From: Shewanella sp.
Lineage (GTDB): Bacteria; Pseudomonadota; Gammaproteobacteria; Enterobacterales; Shewanellaceae
Direction: 5' to 3'
Assembly: GCA_004195335.1 (NCBI GenBank)
Contig: SDWK01000932.1
Coordinates: forward strand, 1-9,369
DNA: 9,369 bases
The stretch's first letter is position 1. The number at the start of each line of letters is the position of its first letter. A program made the position numbers and the translations under genes. The notes under the pieces are model-generated. The model worked only from the letters and a program-made list of their open reading frames with translations. It did no database searches and had not been told where the DNA came from. Below are positions 6,485 to 9,369 of the stretch, piece by piece.

Positions 6485-6715
6485 CTAACGAAAATTACAT
6501 ATTTTTATCGTCAGCATACTCTCATCATTGGATACCTCAGAATACCGATATCCGACTTTTTTTAAAAAACGGGGAACATCCTGCCTAGACCCAATGTCAG
6601 ATAAAGAAACATAAAGCACCTCTCCATCTTCAAGTTGTTTTAATGCGAGTTTTACTTTCACTAACGCTAATGGGCACCGTATTGCGGTTAAATCAATAGA
6701 AACCATAATATTCAT
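6485..6715 (-). CDS. TusA/SirA-like small sulfur-carrier family protein with degenerate CPxP motif
   Basis: TusA-family proteins carry persulfide sulfur on a conserved cysteine, for example for tRNA 2-thiouridine synthesis. The 76-residue product shows the family layout. An N-terminal strand leads into the active-site helix start RCPLALVKVK (C14 from the first Met), followed by a GEVLYV strand and a DVPRFLKKVGY helix, similar to the TusA fold. The usual CPxP motif reads C-P-L-A, so the cysteine and first proline are kept but the last proline is lost. It is therefore likely a divergent paralogue rather than TusA itself. Two ATGs, 6715 and 6706, are possible and neither has a clear ribosome binding site; the longer form is listed. 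It precedes perM by 29 bases. Confidence 0.8.
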   Translation of the reverse strand: MNIMVSIDLTAIRCPLALVKVKLALKQLEDGEVLYVSLSDIGSRQDVPRFLKKVGYRYSEVSNDESMLTIKICNFR

Positions 6716-6735
6716 GCTATGAATAAAGTTAAGCC

Positions 6736-6764
6736 ATTATCCTGAGTTGCAGGGCAAACCACAA
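6736..6764 (-). promoter_or_regulatory. Possible promoter of the TusA-like gene and perM
   Basis: On the minus strand TTGTGG (6764-6759; 3 of 6) and GATAAT (6741-6736; 5 of 6) are 17 bases apart. Predicted initiation near 6729 gives a leader of only about 14 bases, which agrees with the absence of a clear ribosome binding site. Confidence 0.4.
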
Positions 6765-6900
6765 GTTATGCAATGAGATAGTAATGGGTAACGATAAAAC
6801 AAATATGGATTAAGACTCACTCTGCGGGTAAAATTAAATTGCTGCAGAACATTTTTAGATTGTCTTCTTAGGACAACATAGCCCTAAATTAAGGATCAGT

Positions 6901-8361
6901 TTGAGTAAACTTACTTCGCCAAAATCTCTTCTCGCAGGTGCATTGTCACTTATTTTTTGCGCTACAGCCCCTTTGAGTCTGGCTAATAACGACCTTCCTG
7001 ATCTTGGTACTGCCGCCGTGAATACCTTCAGTCTCGAGAAAGAGACGGTATATGGTGATGCTTATATGCGGGTTATTCGTTCATCGGCTCCTATTCTCAA
7101 CGATCCAGTCTTAACTCAATATCTCACGGAGTTAGGCAATAAGCTTGTTGCGCATGCTACGGGCGTGAAAACTCCCTTCTATTTTTTCCTGTTAAGAAAT
7201 GATGAGATCAATGCTTTTGCTTTTTTCGGTGGCCATGTAGGCGTACATACTGGTTTATTTCTCAATGCCGATAATGAAAGTCAAATCGCGTCAGTAATAG
7301 GTCATGAAATTACTCACGTAACGCAACGGCATTTAGCCCGCTCATTAGAAGCACAAGAAAAAAGTTCAACGGCAACAATGGTTGGCATGTTAGGCGCTAT
7401 CTTATTGACCATTGCAGTCCCTCAGGCAGGCATGGCAGCGTTGGCAACGACACAAGCATTAGCGACACAAGCCAAGATTAACTATACCCGCCTGCACGAG
7501 AAAGAAGCCGACAGGATCGGAATGAAAATTTTAGTCGATGCGGGTTTTGATCCAAATGGGGCTGCCGATTTTTTTGCCAAGCTGGCTACTCGATACCGCT
7601 TCACGACTAAGCCGCCACAAATGCTATTGACTCACCCTCTTCCCGAGTCCCGTATTACAGAAGCCAGAAACCGAGCGATGCAATACCCTCTCAAGTTCGT
7701 TCCCGATAATATTGACTTTCAGTTGGCCAAGGCCCGCATTCAGGTTAGATTTTCAAGTTACAGTGAAGAAGCTGCATTAGCTTTGTTTGATACCCAACTA
7801 AAAAAACATAACTACACATTTAAAAATGCCGCTCTGTATGGAAAAGCTTTAGCACTGTTCAGAGCCGAGCGTTTCGATGAAGCTGAAAGCATCATCGACA
7901 ATCTGCTCAAGGAAGATAGAAATAATTTATTCTACATCGATACGAAGACAGATCTGTTAGTACAGAAAAAAGCCAATAAAGATGCAATTGCCCTCCTCGA
8001 AACTCAAATAAAATTAAAACCCACGTCACAAGTGATCAATATCAATCTCGCCAATGTTTATATTGAATCAGATCAACCCACTAAAGCCATACCTCTCTTA
8101 GAGGATATGATTTTTCTTGATAAACAGAACCAGCTTCCTCTGTTTTTACTCAGAGATGCCTATATAAAAACTGAAAATAAGGCAATGGAGCACTTTGTAA
8201 ATGCTGAGTCTATGGCCTTGGTCGCTGACTACAAAGGGGCTATCGACCAGTTAAACTTTGCTTACAAGTTATCTGCCGAAAATCCGCTTCAATTGGCAAG
8301 AATTGAAGCCAGAATTCGCCAGTTTAAACAATCAAATAGAGCCTTAGAGCAATTGAATTAA
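6901..8361 (+). CDS. bepA: Beta-barrel assembly-enhancing protease BepA (M48 metalloprotease with TPR domain)
   Basis: BepA is a periplasmic zinc metalloprotease and chaperone that promotes maturation of LptD and degrades stalled outer-membrane proteins at the Bam complex. The 486-residue product (E. coli 487) starts with a signal peptide, probably cleaved after A28 in SLANN. The zinc motif HEITH is at 135-139, and the third ligand is E202 in EADRIG. H245 in THPLPESR corresponds to the regulatory H246 of E. coli BepA. A hydrophobic Ala-rich stretch lies between these motifs (about 157-190). Residues about 290-480 form helical TPR repeats. Translation starts at TTG, preceded by AAGGA (6891-6895) five bases upstream. 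No nearby in-frame ATG gives an intact signal peptide. The gene is divergent from the TusA-like gene and ends at its own terminator. I found no clear sigma-E promoter. Confidence 0.96.
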   Translation: MSKLTSPKSLLAGALSLIFCATAPLSLANNDLPDLGTAAVNTFSLEKETVYGDAYMRVIRSSAPILNDPVLTQYLTELGNKLVAHATGVKTPFYFFLLRNDEINAFAFFGGHVGVHTGLFLNADNESQIASVIGHEITHVTQRHLARSLEAQEKSSTATMVGMLGAILLTIAVPQAGMAALATTQALATQAKINYTRLHEKEADRIGMKILVDAGFDPNGAADFFAKLATRYRFTTKPPQMLLTHPLPESRITEARNRAMQYPLKFVPDNIDFQLAKARIQVRFSSYSEEAALALFDTQLKKHNYTFKNAALYGKALALFRAERFDEAESIIDNLLKEDRNNLFYIDTKTDLLVQKKANKDAIALLETQIKLKPTSQVININLANVYIESDQPTKAIPLLEDMIFLDKQNQLPLFLLRDAYIKTENKAMEHFVNAESMALVADYKGAIDQLNFAYKLSAENPLQLARIEARIRQFKQSNRALEQLN

Positions 8362-8381
8362 CGAGGCTGGCACACCGTGAT

Positions 8382-8419
8382 GCTCAGTAAACACTATCCT
8401 GGTTACTGAGCTCTTTTTT
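8382..8419 (+). terminator. Rho-independent terminator of bepA
   Basis: GCTCAGTAA (8382-8390) and TTACTGAGC (8403-8411) form a perfect 9-bp stem with a 12-base loop. TC and then six T residues (8414-8419) follow. It lies about 20 bases after the bepA stop and separates bepA from arsC, so arsC needs its own promoter. Confidence 0.9.
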
Positions 8420-8564
8420 CAATCATAAATGGCAAGCCTTACTCTGCGTCAACCTAGCTAAAATCTATTCGCAGCTTCCCATCTGTAAACGCCACCTGCC
8501 CGGACTAACTTACTAGAAAGACACGATAAAAATGAATGTCAGCCCTTAATGCCAAATGACTTTT

Positions 8565-8594
8565 TGTGACTTTGCTCACCTTTTAAAGTATGAT
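8565..8594 (+). promoter_or_regulatory. arsC promoter overlapping a CRP-like site
   Basis: TGTGA (8565-8569), six bases, then TCACC (8576-8580) matches the CRP core TGTGA-N6-TCACA at 9 of 10 positions. The same stretch contains a -35-like GTGACT (8566-8571; 4 of 6), spaced 17 bases from a -10 TATGAT (8589-8594; 5 of 6). Initiation is predicted near 8601. A CRP site centred about 29 bases upstream of that start would block RNA polymerase, suggesting repression; activation of a start further downstream is the alternative. Confidence 0.5.
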
Positions 8595-8626
8595 GTCGAC
8601 AAATTTTACATGAAGACGTATATCCA

Positions 8627-8977
8627 ATGACTCAAGTTACTATTATTCATAACCCACGCTGTTCGAAAAGTCGTCAAACTCTGGCGTTATTACAAGAACA
8701 GAACTGTCAAATTCAAGTGGTAGAATATTTGAAATCACCATTAGTTCGAAGTGAAATTGAAGGCTTATTGGTAAAGCTCAACATCAGTGCACGCGAATTG
8801 ATGCGAACTAAAGAAACTGAATATAAAGAGCAAGGATTAGCTGATGTTAATCTCACAGAAGCACAACTTATCCAGGCTATAATCGAAACACCAAAACTGC
8901 TCGAACGCCCGATAGTCCTTGCCAATGACAAGGCCGCCATTGGTCGACCACCTGAAAATGTGCTTTCAATATTATAA
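8627..8977 (+). CDS. arsC: ArsC-family glutaredoxin-dependent arsenate reductase (YfgD-like)
   Basis: ArsC enzymes reduce arsenate to arsenite using glutathione and glutaredoxin. Chromosomal YfgD-type members are common, and their physiological substrate is uncertain. The 116-residue protein is short compared with plasmid ArsC (141 residues) and lacks the C-terminal extension. The catalytic set is complete at the same numbers as plasmid R773 ArsC: H8 and C12 in HNPRC, R60 in MRTKE, R94 in ERPIV and R107 in GRPPE. The thioredoxin-like fold is evident. The ribosome binding site is weak (GAAGA near 8612). No arsB, arsR or acr3 gene is nearby, so this is not an arsenic-resistance operon. It follows bepA as in E. 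coli but is separated by a terminator. It is likely co-transcribed with the next gene. Confidence 0.93.
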   Translation: MTQVTIIHNPRCSKSRQTLALLQEQNCQIQVVEYLKSPLVRSEIEGLLVKLNISARELMRTKETEYKEQGLADVNLTEAQLIQAIIETPKLLERPIVLANDKAAIGRPPENVLSIL

Positions 8978-8991
8978 GTTAAGGTAACCGA

Positions 8992-9363
8992 ATGAGCTCT
9001 AATACCTTGTTTAAATTATGCCGGGCAGGTTATATCGTTCTGGTCATTCAATTATGTGCTTGGTTCATCTATAAAGGGATAACGGGAGAATACTCTCCCG
9101 TGTTTACAGCGCTGTGGATCATTCCACTCCTGCTTCCACTTAGGGGGGTATTAATCGGTGCACCTTATACCTATGCTTGGGGAAGCTTCATCATCTGTTT
9201 ATACATGTTGCATGGATTAACTTTGCTCTATGTGACTGATGAACATCTACTATTTGCCCTCATTGAAGTACTGCTACTGGGGTCATTGCTGATTGGATTT
9301 CCTTTTTACGCCCGCATTCGAGGCCGAGAATTGGGTCTGGGATTAAAAAAGAAAGTAAAGTAA
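8992..9363 (+). CDS. DUF2069-family small inner-membrane protein
   Basis: The function is unknown. The 123-residue product is strongly hydrophobic, with about four predicted membrane helices near residues 8-28, 34-52, 57-80 and 84-104. It ends in a basic tail, RIRGRELGLGLKKKVK, expected in the cytoplasm. Size, topology and the conserved PLRG and YAWGSF segments fit the DUF2069 family of proteobacterial membrane proteins; this was recalled from memory, not searched. An AAGG ribosome binding site (8981-8984) lies 7 bases before the ATG. The gap to arsC is 14 bases, so the two probably form one operon. The stop codon is inside the window, so the gene is complete. Confidence 0.8.
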   Translation: MSSNTLFKLCRAGYIVLVIQLCAWFIYKGITGEYSPVFTALWIIPLLLPLRGVLIGAPYTYAWGSFIICLYMLHGLTLLYVTDEHLLFALIEVLLLGSLLIGFPFYARIRGRELGLGLKKKVK

Positions 9364-9369
9364 AAAGAG

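Noticed and set aside
6846..6870. Sigma-E-like AGAACAT ... TCTTA upstream of bepA
   Set aside because: bepA is sigma-E controlled in E. coli, but here the spacer is about 13 bases instead of about 16 and both boxes are imperfect.
8368..8384. Sigma54-like TGGCAC followed by TGC after bepA
   Set aside because: The GG and GC elements are 11 bases apart instead of the required 10, the -12 element is a poor match, and the site runs into the bepA terminator.
8627..8977. Arsenic-resistance operon
   Set aside because: arsC stands alone with a DUF2069 membrane protein; no arsenite pump, ArsR regulator or arsenic-related neighbour is present.
1..9369. Mobile element, phage, CRISPR or defence island
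   Set aside because: All genes are core chromosomal families in a broadly conserved order, with no transposase, integrase, terminal repeats or spacer-repeat arrays.

Overview
The window looks like ordinary chromosome from a gamma-proteobacterium, most likely Shewanella or a close relative in the Alteromonadales. I infer this from protein similarity recalled from memory and from gene order; no database search was run. Every recognisable gene is a core, chromosomal-type gene. The arrangement dapA / gcvR-bcp / perM / bepA-arsC (yfgD) resembles the E. coli K-12 order around dapA-gcvR-bcp and perM-bepA-yfgD. The argO-argP pair sits between bcp and perM, whereas in E. coli it lies elsewhere. I see no transposase, phage gene, CRISPR array, tRNA or rRNA.

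Left part (1-2516): 1-160 is apparently non-coding. A minus-strand operon, dapA then bamC, ends at a hairpin terminator at 165-188. dapA makes the committed enzyme of lysine and diaminopimelate synthesis, and bamC encodes a lipoprotein of the outer-membrane beta-barrel assembly machine. The two genes are separated by only 3 bases. The 296-base dapA/gcvR divergent spacer holds a probable dapA promoter and an unusual cluster of short inverted repeats.

Centre (2517-5372): gcvR (ACT-domain regulator of glycine cleavage) and bcp (thiol peroxidase) form a plus-strand pair. They converge on argO (basic amino acid exporter) across a perfect 45-base bidirectional terminator. argO is divergent from argP, which encodes a LysR-type regulator closely resembling E. 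coli ArgP. Their shared spacer carries two overlapping T-N11-A motifs and a perfect 17-base palindrome that overlaps the argP -10 box. The argP start is best placed at a TTG at 4352.

Right part (5328-9363): a minus-strand pair, a TusA-like small protein followed by perM (AI-2E family membrane protein), is divergent from bepA (periplasmic M48 metalloprotease and chaperone with TPR repeats, TTG start). bepA ends at a strong terminator. Next come arsC and a small DUF2069-type membrane protein, behind a promoter that overlaps a CRP-like site.

Functionally the region combines envelope biogenesis and quality control (bamC, bepA), lysine and arginine supply and export (dapA, argP, argO), one-carbon control (gcvR) and thiol redox chemistry (bcp, arsC, TusA-like). 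I did not find a new multi-gene system here. The points most worth a second look are regulatory: the argO-argP operator, the CRP-like site at arsC, and the inverted-repeat cluster upstream of dapA.
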